NCBI GenBank assembly: GCA_019802505.1
Contig: JAFMOC010000024.1
Span: forward strand, 3,116,501 to 3,180,500
Length of the DNA stretch: 64,000 nucleotides
DNA from: Corydoras sp. C115
Lineage: Eukaryota > Chordata > Actinopteri > Siluriformes > Callichthyidae
Reading direction: 5' to 3'
Shown one piece after another: positions 1 through 13,300 of the stretch (its first letter is position 1; every line of letters begins with the position of its first letter). The notes beneath the pieces were generated by a model. The model did not search any database, was not told the DNA's origin, and worked only from the letters and a program-made list of their open reading frames with translations. A program made the translations under genes and the position numbers.

Positions 1-2624
1 GACAACCAATAGAAAACACGGTGCATACATGTGACATGATTAAATCTGGTTGAGCCAATCACATATAAAGGAAATGAATATAAATACACAATACAAACAA
101 AAAAAATTAGGTGGGTAGCAAGAAAACAGTTCAAGGTATCAAGACTGCTGAGACTCTCTCTCTAATAAAGTGACTCACACTCTCTTTACATTACAAAGGT
201 TGGCTAATATTGCTTTATTATACGGCATTAAGGAGTGGTTATGTTCAAAGGGCTTGGTAAATTCAGCTATTCCATTGTGTAATACCAGTCAGCATCTGGA
301 TTCCTGGTTCTAGCTCCTAAGTACATTCTTCCTGCTTCCTGTGCCTTGTGGGTCTTCCTGTTTTCCATGCCTACTGTTTTGTGATGTATATGACATGAAT
401 ATGCCATATATGGTTCTAATGGGAAAATTTTTCAAATTCAAATTCAATTTAATTTTTTTGATTGTTACATTTTTTTTTATTGCTTTAGATCTTTACATTA
501 AAAACAATTGTACTTATTTTTAATAGTAAATAGACTATTTACATTTGGTATTTTGTACTTGCAATCATTTAAACTACCGCCTGTTAAGTTGAAAATACTG
601 TTTAACTCAAACAACTGTACAAATGTGCAGTGTTTAATAAAAAACATTGGATGTATTAATAATTAATCAATAATAGCTTTTCACTTTATTCCAACTCATC
701 TTTAAAGACCAACAGGGTATGAATTCTTTCCAACACCATAAGTTATTATGTGAATAAACAACATGACTAAATATAATCAACTATATTACTATATTTACTA
801 TTAACTATAGTGAATGAACTATAATTTGAACTTAAAAACACGAAATAGAATTACTACATTGTTTGCTTGTGACATTAGTTAGACATGAGGAAATCCCCTG
901 CATGAGTGCATGCAGAAACTCACATTTGACTGGACTGGCAATTCTGTTTTGCTTATCTTGCTTTCAATTTTTATTTACAAAGAGTTGTTTATACAATTAT
1001 TATATACAATGGTAGAGCACACAATTTAATATAATAGTAATATTAATAATATATTAAACTTATATAAGATATATAATATAAACTTTTTAATAATAACACT
1101 TAAAAGAGTAAATTTCCATTACATAATCATACCTCTCTTTACTTTACTTTCTTTAATTTACATTGTAGGATGTAAAGTGAATGTGCATCATGTGATGTCT
1201 CCACAATGTGAATGTCCACAATAATGTGTTTAAATGTATTAATTTCTCATTCAGTAAAAAAGTTAAGACTATTGTTTCATGACACAGTAAATTGAGAGCA
1301 CTTTTGTATAAAAAATGAGTTTTAACATTTTGTGTTTAACATTTTTAAAAGTAGCAGTTGTATCCCACAAACCTAGCACAGTGCCTCACTTGTTTAACTG
1401 AACTTCCTTTTCTAAAAAAAATGGTATGCCACATACATATGGCCGTGTCATTTATGTCCATAGAAACTGCCCAAACTTTCCACTGCCATGTCTCTGTTTG
1501 CATGTGTATGTGATCTGTGGTAACCCTGTTGCCATGGCAATTGTGGGTGTGGCTTACTGCCCAGGCAACCATGGGGGAAGTTCTAACGAAAACATGGAAC
1601 ACACTGTGAGTAATGTTTTACACAAGTGGACAGTGGCCACTCACTTTTAAGTAACTTTAAAGTAATTATAAATGATTCATTACTTTAAGAAACAATTATT
1701 CATATTAAGATTCCTTTCAAAGTAATGATCTATTAGAACACATTTAAGAAAACTAATATGTGTTTTATAAAATAGTTACAAGATTTAAAAACAAAGGTGG
1801 CAAACACTATACCTAGGATATTTAAAAGTATTTAAAACACAGGGCATTAGTTTCTGATGTTAGTTTTGTAATTGGTTTTCTGTGAATACAGTATGCTCAG
1901 AATATGGTGTGGCATATCATATTGCTTTAAACAGGGAAGGATGTGGAAACGCACAATATGTGATCTAAGCTCGTGAGTCATAGCCCCAAATTCTGAACTT
2001 AATCATACAGCACACAGATGCAATCCACAAAATAGACACACATACACACACACTTTAGTTACATATGACACTTTAAGAACACAGGCAGAAATAATGCTTA
2101 TTGTCATTTAATTAAATTGTAATACTTCTTTTCTGTTTTATACCCTGATAAGGCTATCAGCATTATGATTGCACAATGTTTTGTTTGCCATGGACAATGT
2201 AAAACTACTGGTGTGGGTGGAAGACAACATATTTTGTGAAAAATGTCAGTGTCATGTGACCATAGGTGATAAGATAAGAATGTATTCTATTATCTTATAA
2301 AAAAGGCAGTCTCCAAACTCACTATAAACTCACCAATACTGTTATACATTATTAAAGTTAAGGTTTTTCTTTGCAGGCCAAAAAAATTGCTAAACTGTTC
2401 AACTGCTGTCGGTGATTACTAGCAAAGTTAAATTATGTCTATAAATGAAAGGAACAGATATCAATAATACATATAAAAAACACATACATATTAAAAAATA
2501 CTGTAATAATACAGTGGAAAATCAGAGAGAGACCAGTTGAGACAAACGGGTAAATATTACATGAAAAGAAAAAAATGCCTAATGTTTACAAATGTGCCAT
2601 TATTTTGATATTTGCACATTTTTA
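1..2624. other. AT-rich non-coding sequence
   Basis: No ORF here resembles a known protein and no exon-like block with splice sites was seen. The stretch is very AT-rich, notably around 1010-1100 and 2420-2520. The only compositional island is about 1425-1600, which contains a palindromic site described in the findings. Confidence 0.5.
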
Positions 2625-2838
2625 TGGTGCGGTAGCTCAGTGTTTAGGGCGTTGGGCTATCAATCTGAAGGTTGGTGGTTCAAATCCCAGGTCCACTGAA
2701 GTTACCATTGTGGGTCCTTGAGCAAGGACCTTAACCCTCATTGCTCCAGGGATGTGGTGATTAACCCTGTGCTTACATTGTAAGTCGCTTTGGATAAAAA
2801 GCATCTGCTAAATGACCAAATGTATGTAATGTAAATGT
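2625..2838 (+). repeat. tRNA-derived SINE with ATTTACAT-type tail
   Basis: The head looks like a tRNA gene: an A-box-like GGTAGCTCAGTG and a B-box-like GGTTCAAATCC. The body contains CCTTGAGCAAGG and CCTCATTGCTCCAGGG. The 3' end reads AAGTCGCTTTGGATAAAA then CTGCTAAATGACCAAATG, the widespread teleost SINE/L2-type tail. A copy in the opposite orientation lies at 4776-4986 and another at 23139-23320. It is a pol III-type retrotransposed repeat, not a working tRNA, because the tRNA fold does not close. Confidence 0.8.
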
Positions 2839-4775
2839 ATTTTTGTTAATGTGGACAGATACAAAAAACACCAAACATTTATTTTAAAAAATGTTTCTCT
2901 GTATGATTTTTGGTGTATGATTTTGGGTTTAATAAGATTTTTTTGCTAATACTTACCAAATAATAATAAATAATAACCAAATAATTAGGACAAAGGACAC
3001 AGTACACAGGAGCCAGTATCCTCCCCTTTTAAACTATCTCTTAAATTGGCCCTACCACTTTCCATCACTCTCCTCTTACTTTCCTTTTTTATCCTTTAAA
3101 ATCTTTAGCCTTTTAGCCCCATTCACCAGTTCACCATAGTGCATCATAGCTGTTGCAAACCAACAGACAAATATCATAAATCAGCAGATAGTCATTACGT
3201 GTCTACAGCACAATTTATTGATATCCCATTCGATTTAATGCCAATACCTGACTACTGGGAAGACGATTATGATGTGTATGTCATCCAGTGAACACAAGTA
3301 GTATGTGCTGTGCTGTTTCATGTGTTTGGGTCCCTCTGAACTGAGAGTGAAATGTCAAACCCATTAACTCACCTGTCATTTGTATCATCACAACTTCAAG
3401 TCTACACCTGTGATTGGGCCATTGCATTTTGAAATTTTTATTGCTCCAGAATTTCTGAACTATGTGACAGTTCTTACATAGTAAAGAGTAAGGGCTGACA
3501 GGGGTTAAACTTAAAATGACTTTATTTACCACAATCAAAATAATTAAACCTGCTCTTCAGCTTTCTATACACACAGATAGGACAAAGACACAACACAGCA
3601 GAGCACAGCAGACTGTTGGTTATTCCCCATAAGCTTTTTTGCTTTTTTTTTTCTCACTCTCAATAGATGACATGCAATTGCACCTCATTACCTGACTTCA
3701 TTCTCCAAATCTGTTTCCTATTCACAGATTAAACTCACGGCTAGGTGCAACAGGCTATTATAGTTTTTAGTAACGCCTTTAATTATCCACGTCAATTCTC
3801 CTGCTGTGCTGTCAACTACACTGGCTGCACAAAGTGATTGATACACCTTTAATTGATACACCTGCACCTTTAACCAATGTATGTCTGCGATTTATCTGGA
3901 GATACAGGTCGAGCTAATTCAGGTCGAGCTTGCCCAATTCATCCATTCATTTTTTTCCCTCTGTGTGATTAATCTCAAACCCTGTCCCTTTAGAGAGAAG
4001 GAGATATGGTCTAATATGGCCAATCAGCTACCTTTAAAGAAAAAAATACATACTGGCCATCCCACAGTCATTGTCAATGCATTCAATATATAATATTTGA
4101 TGTTTTAGTTGTTATCACCTATTGGTATAATTGTTCCATAGATTTTATTAAAGGTGCTAAAACTCTTTGTGTCTGCTATGTGTATTTGTCAGACTCATCA
4201 GATTTGTCTTTGGGATTCCATTTTGTCTGTAGAAAAGATTCTGGTCTAAGTCTGTGTGTTGAATATTGGACTCGATATGTCACTTGCACGAACACCGTTT
4301 CCTTAAGCATACTCCACAGCCTTCAATAGAGCATTGATTCTGACAAATATTTCAGTTTCTCTAAATCATGCAACATGATTGAAAAAAAACTATTTGACTG
4401 AGGTTACATTCCAAAATGTTTCCCATTTCATTTTTATCACTTTAAGTACCAAAATATTAAATATTGTATTGGAGATACACATAAATACATAGGTTGAAGT
4501 CAATACATTTTACAATACAAATATTTGCTTATTCTATTGTTGGTTGCCGTGACCAGGTTAGAGAGACAATATTGCATAGCATAGCAGAAGAAAGCATACA
4601 GCGCAAACTACAAAAACCTTTACCACAACATATAACACCAGTGATGCTCTGATGCCAGAAAAAGTAAGAACAAATCTTAAATAACAAAAACGGGTCACAT
4701 ATAACTGAGGAGGGCTGAAACAAGGCTAGTAGTTAATTAACTAAAACAATCCTAGATTTTATCTGCATCCTTATC
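2839..4775. other. Non-coding spacer, nothing recognised
   Basis: AT-rich sequence with short chance ORFs only. I see no splice-flanked coding block, long repeat or RNA gene. Confidence 0.45.
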
Positions 4776-4986
4776 ACATTTACATTTGGTCATTTTTATG
4801 ACAAGCAACTTATAAATATCCACACTTTGTTGGCAATCAGAACCCAGGGTTGATACAGCACACCTGGAGCAATGGCCTTTTAAAGGCCTTTTCCTAAGAA
4901 AAGGTTAGTTCAGTGGACCTGGGCTTTGAATCCACAACCTTTAGTTTGATTTAGTGCAACACCCTAACCACTGAGCTACCACACCC
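4776..4986 (-). repeat. Diverged tRNA-derived SINE, ATTTACAT-tail family
   Basis: The reverse complement starts with a GGTAGCTCAGTGGTTAGGGT-like head and ends in a TGACCAAATGTAAATG tail, matching the repeat at 2625-2838. It has several indels, for example a duplicated AAGGCC block in the middle, so it is an older copy. Confidence 0.7.
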
Positions 4987-5336
4987 TATAATCTCATAAC
5001 TCTTTTCATAATTTGGGATTATACTTTTCAGGGTTCTGTTTTCCGTCTGCACACGATTTCAAAAGCAAGATATAGGAATGTATCAATCAAAAACAAGAGG
5101 AAAATCATTTTTTTCATTTGTATTTAATCTTTAATCTTAATTGAGCTCAATTTTTTCCTGGGAAGGGATTGCACAAAACCTATACTACACCACTATAGAA
5201 ATCTCTTCATAAAATATGTTTTTGGATATCAACCACACTCAAAGAAGGCATTGGTCCAAATGCATAGACACATTGAAGATGTTCTATGCAGAAAACCTTT
5301 GCAGATTGCTGTCAGTATCCTGCTTCTTTTTTATTA

Positions 5337-5782
5337 CAGTCATATGCAAAAGTTTGGGCACCCCTATTAATCTTAATCATTTTTAGTTCTAAATGTTTGG
5401 GTGTCGACGACCATCAAACTTAACTGAACTGGAATGGTTTTGTAAAGAAGAATGGTCAAAAATACCTTCATCCAGGATCCAGGAATTGATAAAAAGCTAC
5501 AGGACGCGACTAGAGGCTGTTATTTTTGCAAAAGGAGGATCTAATAAATATTAATGTCACTTTTCTGTTGAGGTGCACATACTTTTGCACCTGTCAAATT
5601 TTGGTTTAATGCATATTGCACATTTTCTGTTAGTACAATAAACCTCATTTCAATCCTGAAATATTACTGTGTCCATCAGTTATTAGATATGTCAAACTGA
5701 AACGGCTGTTGCAAACACCCAAATATTAAGAACTAAAAATGATTAAGATTAATAGGGGTGCCCAAACTTTTGCATATGACTG
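5337..5782 (+). mobile_element. Non-autonomous Tc1-like element (deletion derivative)
   Basis: The ends are near-perfect inverted repeats of about 57 bp. The left end begins CAGTCATATGCAAAAG and runs to about 5395; the right end occupies about 5727-5782. The element is flanked by TA on both sides, as expected for Tc1/mariner. Only the last 48 codons of a transposase remain, 5411-5554, with TELEWFCKEEWSK near its start and AKGGSNKY just before the stop, typical of the Tc1 transposase C-terminus. The DNA-binding domain and most of the DDE domain are gone, so the copy can only have been mobilised in trans. Confidence 0.85.
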
Positions 5783-6179
5783 TATCTGGCCATTGGTCTG
5801 GTTCAATTCAAAGGATATTAGCAAAGGCACACTGCACACTTTCTTCAAAGCTAGATCCTACCTATGTCTGCCATCACAATGCAGCTGTGTTTTCTTGGAT
5901 TTGTTGGATGTCATGCCATCTAACCCCATTCCAGGCTGCCCACATGCTTCACATTCCTGGGGTCTGTACTCCACCCACTCTATCAACAGTCAAATGCTTT
6001 TCTGCTGGTTCTACACCAGTTTAAGATCATTTGCCTACTGTGCTGTTTATCTATGTATTTGAACTTGGATTTCAATAAACGTCAGTCATCCTGCAAATAA
6101 TCATTTTGCTTCTGGGTTGGCTAAATGCAAGAAAAATTTAATTCAGAAACAGAACAATAAAAACACTAATAACAATTTA

Positions 6180-6755
6180 AAAATAAACAGGTTTGAACAG
6201 CAGTGACTTGGAAGTTCAAATATCAGAACAGTTACCTATTTGTTTTAGGAGAGAGTTTCAAAGTGAGGGGACAGCAACAGAAAAATTCTATCACCCCAAG
6301 TCCGGTGCTTGGTCCTAGTGTTTATTTACAACAGGTTTACATCGGTGGAGTGAAGGCTACTTTATGGAGTATGATGATGGAGAATTTCAGTAAGAGAGTA
6401 GGGGGAGGATTGTGAGTATCTGATTGTGGAGGATCTTGTGAGTAAATAAAATAATTTTGTACTAAATATGTTAGGGAACAGGAAGCCAATGGAGTTCTTG
6501 CTGAACCGATGTAATGTGTTCACGAGAGCAAGTGTGAGTTAGGAGACATGCAGCTAAATTCAGCAGCAGAAAAGTAGAGTGAAGGTGATGTAAACCTGGA
6601 GGTTGAGGTGACGTAAAGCTGGAGCCATCATCAACATAACAGTGAAAATAGAGGACATGCCGACATATGATGTCACAGAGGGGGAGCATGTATAGGATAA
6701 ACAGCAGGGAAACCTTGGGGTGCACCATAAGATAGTGGAGCGATGGCAGAACATC
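6180..6755. repeat. Possible interspersed repeat, class unknown
   Basis: Parts of this stretch, for example around 6590-6730 (GGAGCCATCATCAACATAACAG), look like non-coding repeats I recall from many teleost genomes. This is a memory-based impression; no second copy was found in this window. A truncated SINE sits immediately after it. Confidence 0.3.
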
Positions 6756-6768
6756 ATTTGTTTATATT

Positions 6769-6910
6769 CATTCATTCATTCATTCATTCATTATCTTCCG
6801 CTTTATCCTATTTTAGGGTCACGGGCGGGTTCCCCATGCCCATCCAGGGGAGAACGTTTTGAGCGCTGGGCAGATACACCCAGGACAGGGGGCCAATCTA
6901 TCGCTGGGCA
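6769..6910 (-). mobile_element. 5'-truncated RTE-tailed SINE with perfect TSD
   Basis: This is the 3' part of the SINE family described at 19863-20220, in reverse orientation, starting with the (ATTC)n complement of the tail. It is flanked by the 13-bp direct repeat ATTTGTTTATATT at 6756-6768 and 6911-6923. The exact duplication around a copy lacking its tRNA head shows that it inserted already truncated, by target-primed reverse transcription. Confidence 0.85.
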
Positions 6911-6959
6911 ATTTGTTTATATTAATACAATGTTTTCTTTCTTGAAGGTATTACCTTAG

Positions 6960-8718
6960 CCACCTTAGCCTATTATGTTTTAGCATTGTTAAATAAGGTA
7001 TAAACATAAGCACTCCCCCTGCACGTATGCTATCTTGCACAGCTATCGACTTAGCTTGGCGGTTGTTTTAATCGTGCTGACCGGCGTACGTTTGGAAAAT
7101 GTGAGCTCCCCATGTCACCACGATTCTGGGTGGCTGTAGGTGGTACCACACTGTTAGATGCATGTGGATGCAGGAAGCAACATTGCTGTGCAAATGCTGG
7201 CCAGAACACTGGCACAAGGTTCCTTGTTACTCCATTCTCCTTTCCCGCTCTTTTAGAGGAGCGGCTGAGCAGCGGTCCCTGCAACCGAGGCTCTATTACA
7301 GAAGTGACTAGGGTGGACCCCAGAGTCCAGATAGGTATGCATCGTTTTTGTCCTTTGTTTATTTTGATTGTTTTCTTTAGAGTGCACATGCTCTTTAAGG
7401 TAATCACCATTATGCTTGTGCAGTAGTAAGAGCGGTGTGCCATCTGATATACAGTATGTAAATAAATATACAGTACAGTACAGTAATAAATATAACTTTA
7501 TTATTAATATTTGATGAAAAACATTTGTCTTTTGTGGTTCTATCTTACATGGCATGCCAAGCCCAATAACGTGCTAGACAACGACTTTTTGCATTGCCTT
7601 TCAGAAAGCCGGGCAAACCCAAACCACAATAAGGGAAGCCACTGTGGACCCTAATTGATAGCTTGCTTACACAAAAACTAAGAAAGTAGATGACATACAG
7701 TGATTAAGTATGATAATAACTGGTAATTACTTCATTTCAGGTTGTTTTTCTCAATAGGTTATTAAGTTATTAGTAACTATGTAGTGCAAATGGTTATTTC
7801 AAATAAAGGGTGTTTTAGAATATTTAATTTGTCATTTTCGATGCTGTTTATACTAAAAAAGATTGCTAAGCTTATTCAAGTTAATTATATAATTCATATA
7901 TGACTTTATACAATAGTGCTTTGTTACAAAGGACAACAAAGCTAAGGAGTGAACCCCCAAAAAGCGAGCAGAGATAAGAGTGGCATTTCCTAACATTGTT
8001 TTTTAGAATAGATAACCTTTAAAAGGACTAAGTGGGTTCTCATTCTGCTTGGGTGGTCTGTCATTGTTAAAATGTAGAACAATAATAATATAAAGATCGC
8101 ATACAGATGTTTAATTAGCGTCTTAGTAAAAAAGGACCAAGACTCAGAAATAAAATACAATTACAATCCTACATGAGTAATACATAAAACGTATTAAGTA
8201 CAGGCAGTGTGGTACTTTATCATGTAGTATTTTAGATGTAAAAAAATAGATGCAAATAGAATAACACAATTTTACCAAATATTTTAAATGTACTTGTTGA
8301 CATTTTTTTATAACATAATAATTAAACAGTTTATAGCTAGGTTTAATAAAGTTTTTGATGATGAAAATGAAAGGCTTTATTTGTTGTTAATTATATGGAC
8401 CTTTGTTTGTCAGGAAATAAGAAGGAGCAGTAATAGGATTTTCCAGAACCAAACATAGCATTTTTAATAAGAGAATCACAAAGGAAAAAGGATGCATACT
8501 GATACTGTCCTGACACTGCTGCATCAACTGATGCTGGGGGAAGCCAGCTACCCAGAAACACCATCATCTAAGGGATGAGAGCATCTCCACTTAAGCCAAT
8601 GGGAAGAGAGCATCAGGTTTGGTCCTTGTCTTCTATTAGGTTAATGGCTTATGGCTCACTACCTGCTCATTCTTTTACACAGTTCTGCGAGAGTTAGTAT
8701 TAGTTATTAAGTTATTAG
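6960..8718. other. Unassigned sequence with a GC-richer island
   Basis: The block 7030-7340 is richer in GC than its surroundings and is open in both directions (130 codons on -, 104 on +), but neither translation resembles a family I know and no start or splice context favours either. The rest (7440-8700) is AT-rich with nothing recognised. Confidence 0.35.
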
Positions 8719-8763
8719 TTTCGGGCGCTGGGCAGATACACCCAGGACAGGGCGCCAATCTAC
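8719..8763 (-). repeat. Short fragment of the RTE-tailed SINE
   Basis: Forty-five bases match the conserved middle of the SINE family (TCGGGCGCTGGGCAGATACA onward). Both ends end abruptly in AT-rich sequence. No target duplication is evident. Confidence 0.65.
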
Positions 8764-8769
8764 CTTTAA

Positions 8770-10125
8770 GACATTTAAATTTTAAACCATATAAGCTGCA
8801 TATGCATAGATGTTTAGTGGTACATAGTTGTTCAGCTGTTCTCTCAAGGTGTTTGTGTCCTAAAGCTGGTATATTATTTAGTTCAGGTAACAGTTGCATA
8901 AGTAATACAGCAGTAGCAGAAGATCAATTGTTCACTTTTTGATTTTTTTTAATAATCCTCTAATGTTATGTCATTTTTAATTTCTAAATGATAAATTATT
9001 GAATAATAATCTGAACATACTTTGCTTCATGGGACCATGATTAAAATAAAATGGGGCTAAATGGAGGAGGTTTATCCAAATGAGAAAGCATTAGCTTTAT
9101 ATAGCTTCATGATAATACAGCCTTAAAATTTTAGTTTGACGTTAAGTTCCTCTATGGGACTATATCTAAACATGACATTTCATTCATAAGCATTTTCTAA
9201 CTTTAATAATATGGATAATACAAAACAAAATACTAAAGTTGCTATATTTTATACTGGCTACATTATTTTGTTTTCTCCCATAGTAAGTATATAAATTTTA
9301 TCTGTGCTATAAAACATACAAACAAGAAACATGCACAATGTAGTGAATCTGTTAAATTATGTTAGTTTTGGTAGGAAGTAGTGTTCAAATGTGAATATAT
9401 CTTTGTGGTTTTACAATTTACACTGCCAAGAGCTACTGCCATCTGTTCACAAGTTTAAGAGGACATTATTCTTTATTTGAATAAGCAAAAAGCTTTAAGC
9501 CATTTTAAGGTGAGGCATTCATTTGAATACCCTAAGGTTCTGGAACACACAATACTGCAGCCCAGGTATCTGTTAAACACTGTTGATGTGTTTATTTTTT
9601 ACTATATCAAAAGTGAATTTGCACTTTTTTTCTATTTATCAAAGAATGGACGATTAGTGTTCGTCTTAAGAAAAAGGACATTATTAAAAATATCCTTTAA
9701 ATAGTTTTGCAGAATACATAGCCCTGCTGAAAAAGATGACAAATTTACACAACATAAATCATAGGTGAATCACCATTTTCATCTTACAGTATCTTTATTT
9801 ATATCATCATGTATATGCATACACCCAAATCTCTTATAAGAATGTGCAATTAAGTATTAATGTGGCAAATATTTTTATATAGGTGACACATAACTTTGTA
9901 TAAAAGGCCATGATATAAACAGGATTAAAGATCCAACTGGTCAAAACATGTTTTAGTTTGATAAAAATAAATAAATACATTTTTAAAATAATACATTTTC
10001 TTCAGAATTGGAGAAAAGCAGATGAAAGAAAATGTTGTGCAATAACCATCTGGAACTGCTAGGTAACAATCATATGAAGAATGCAAGGCAGTGAGTGTTA
10101 AGTTTCAGCCCCACCTCCTTGCTAC
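8770..10125. other. AT-rich upstream flank of the keratin gene
   Basis: Nothing coding was recognised. The 75-codon ORF at 9477-9704 has no similarity I recognise and low-complexity composition. Confidence 0.4.
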
Positions 10126-10312
10126 GTAACTGCTAGCCAATCGGTGTTGACCACTGGCCCCTCCCATGGCTGTTCTTTTGTACTAAGTGGGTGAGTGCAA
10201 ACTGTTGAGCTCTATCTGCTTAGATTTCTCTATCACAGCAGACAAGCTATCCCTGCTATTTTACTTTTTGCCTTAATTCTTTGCTGCTTGTGGTAGAAGT
10301 TTCATATCAATT
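10105..10312 (+). promoter_or_regulatory. Putative krt8-like promoter and 5' UTR
   Basis: The stretch just upstream of the keratin start codon is richer in GC than its flank. It contains a CCAAT box followed by CGG at 10137-10144 (NF-Y type), a GGCCCCTCCC GC/KLF-like site at 10156-10165 and a CCCCACC CACC-type box near 10109. No clear TATA box is visible. Simple epithelial keratin promoters commonly use Sp1/KLF and CCAAT sites; the transcription start is inferred at roughly 10190-10220. Confidence 0.45.
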
Positions 10313-13300
10313 ATGTCGGTCGTTAAACATTCATCTTACACCGTGAAGTCCTCATCTGGAGCTGCGCCACGTAATTTCAGCAGCCTATCTTACTCAGGCC
10401 CTAGCCTAAGTCGACAAAGCTACACAGCGCGCAACACTTATGGAGGAATCAATCGTGGCTTGGGAGGAGGCAGCTACATTAGCAGCTCTACTGCTTATGG
10501 AGGTGGCATGGGTCTAGGAATGGGTATGAGCCAACCACCAATAACAGCTGTGTCAGTCAACAAAAACCTTTTAGCTCCTTTGAACCTAGAGATTGACCCC
10601 AACATCCAAGTTATCCGAACACAGGAAAAAGAACAGATAAAGTCTCTTAACAACCGATTTGCTTCCTTCATTGATAAGGTAAGTACTGAATAAATAGACA
10701 TGGCAGTAAACTTATTGAGTTTGAGTTTATATACTGAATAATAGACTGTGAAAAACTTTATTGAAAAAAAACACATAATTGATTTTAATTCATTTCATAT
10801 AGTTTTATGAAAACATCAAAAAGGCATGATTTTCCCATATTTAACATATCCTAAAAGTGGAGAGACTTCCTCTTTTTAATAAGAATGCATATGGTCACAA
10901 GGGCAATAGGGTGTGTCTCTGGTCAGGGCGAAGTAGTTTGATCTTTGAAGGAAAGATCCACACCCAAATTGTAAAACAGTTGTTTTATTCCCTAAACTCA
11001 GTATCATATTAAAACAAGTAAATACTTGTGTAAAATTTGTAACTTAACACAATTTAAAATATATTTAGGTCAAAATGATTGTCCTTTCAGACACCTTATT
11101 GTTAGTCTTAACACACTGTGCTGAGTTAATATTTAATCAGGAGAAGTGGTGTTATGTTCATATCAACTTTTTCAACAAAGTTACACATGTTCAGTTACGT
11201 AAGTTTAACTTTTATTATTATCATGATTACTAATATTAACCTTTTAAACACTGCACCAATGATGCTTACTTCAGTTTTGTTTCACTGACTTTATGTTAAC
11301 TACTTCAGTTAAATGACTGTATGACATTAAAACTGCATTTGTTAGAACAGTCTTTTTTAATTTCTATACTTAAAAATAACCCAAATGTTTTTTTTTTTAA
11401 TTAGGTCCGTTTTTTGGAGCAGCAGAACAAAATGCTGGAGACTAAATGGAGCCTTCTTCAAAGCCAAACCACCACCCGTTCCAATATTGATGCCATGTTT
11501 GAGGCCTATATTGCTAATTTGCGTAGACAACTTGACAGTCTAGGCAATGACAAGATAAGGCTGGAAGCTGATCTACACAACATGCAAGGCCTTGTTGAGG
11601 ATTTTAAAAATAAGTGAGTCAGAACAAAAGCTTTAGTTAAACAAAATGCATTTTGGGGATGTATAGGATGTGTGTGTTCATATTTTTTTTTTTACAGGTA
11701 TGAAGATGAGATCAACAAAAGGACAGAGGCTGAGAATGACTTTGTGCTCATTAAGAAGGTCAGAAAAATAGAAATATAGCTTTGACTAATCCTTTACTTT
11801 TTTCATTATTCTGATTAACTACATGCTAGTTGCTGTTGATTGTTACAGGATGTTGATGAAGCTTATATGAATAAAGTTGAGCTGGAGGCTAAGTTGGAAT
11901 GTCTTACAGATGAAATCAACTTTCTTAGACAGATTTATGAAGAGGTAAACCACCTAGTAAAATGTATTTGTTAAATCAAATGTTTTTTTTCCACATTAAG
12001 AAATATAAGAAAGGAAATATACAAATATTTGTAGGAGATTCGTGAGTTGCAGTCTCAGATTAAGGATACCTCAGTGGTGGTGGAGATGGATAACAGCAGG
12101 AAGCTGGATATGGATGCCATTGTGGCTGAGGTCCGTGCTCAATATGAAGACATTGCCAACCGCAGTCGTGCTGAGGCTGAAACTTGGTACAAGTCTAAGG
12201 TAACTAGTTATCTTTAGTTTTATTCAAATTTTAAACAATATAAAGGGAATTTAACAAAATATTTTCTTTAATATATTACTTAATCAACAACTACTTATTT
12301 ATTTCCTTAATTATCATAACCATTGTGTCTGTATGATGAGTTTAACTATTGCAATTTCTTATATATCTTAGTTTGAGGAGATGCAGACATCTGCCACTAG
12401 GTATGGAGATGACCTCCGATCAACAAAGACAGAAATTGCTGATCTCAACCGCATGATCCAGCGACTACAGTCTGAAATTGAAGCTGTTAAGGGACAGGTA
12501 AATCCAGAATGGCTGACAAGTACACATCATTGACATAATGGTGTCAGACTGTTGTACAATATATGACCAGATTTTGACAATGTGTATATTTACATTCATA
12601 ACAGTTATGCAATGTTATACCTTAAAAAGCTATTAAATATTTATTGTGGCAATATACAATTATCATTTCTATAGCGCGCAAACCTTGAAAATCAAATCGC
12701 AGAAGCTGAGGAGCGTGGGGAGATGGCAGTAAGAGACGCAAAGGCTCGTATCAAAGATTTAGAAGAAGCTTTGCAGCGAGCCAAGCAGGACATGGCACGT
12801 CAGATCAGAGAGTACCAGGACTTGATGAATGTTAAGCTAGCTCTGGACATTGAGATCGCCACCTACAGAAAACTGCTGGAAGGGGAGGAAGACAGGTGAG
12901 TGGACTTATTATATTGATGATCAAGGATTGTTTATTTACTGAATTAAACTATTATCTTTCCTTCTAGACTTGCAAGTGGAATCAAGTCCATCAACATTTC
13001 GAAACAAAGCAGTGAGTTTTTTTTACTTATATCAATATTAATCTAAGCACATGATAAATAATTTAATGTTGGTAATACATTGTAGCATGCGTAAAATGTT
13101 TTTTATGTCTTTATAGCAAGCTATAGTTCCTTCCCTATGGAGAGTGCTGGCAGTTCTTACAGCAGCTATTCCAGTGGTCCCTCTAGTGGCTATTCCTTTG
13201 GTTACAGTGGTGGCTATGGTGACAGCAGCCTCACTCAAAGTAAAAAGAGTGTTGTTATCAAAATGATCGAAACCAAAGATGGAAAAGTTGTCTCTGAGTC

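Noticed and set aside
2625..2700. tRNA gene with A and B boxes
   Set aside because: The promoter boxes are present but the cloverleaf does not close and the sequence continues into a SINE body and tail; the same structure recurs at 4776 and 23139.
5739..6062. 107-codon ORF
   Set aside because: It begins in the right TIR of the Tc1 derivative and has an overlapping open frame; no family similarity.
10495..10776. 93-codon ORF antisense to keratin exon 1
   Set aside because: Shadow of the keratin coding strand; it extends into intron 1 without gene-like features.
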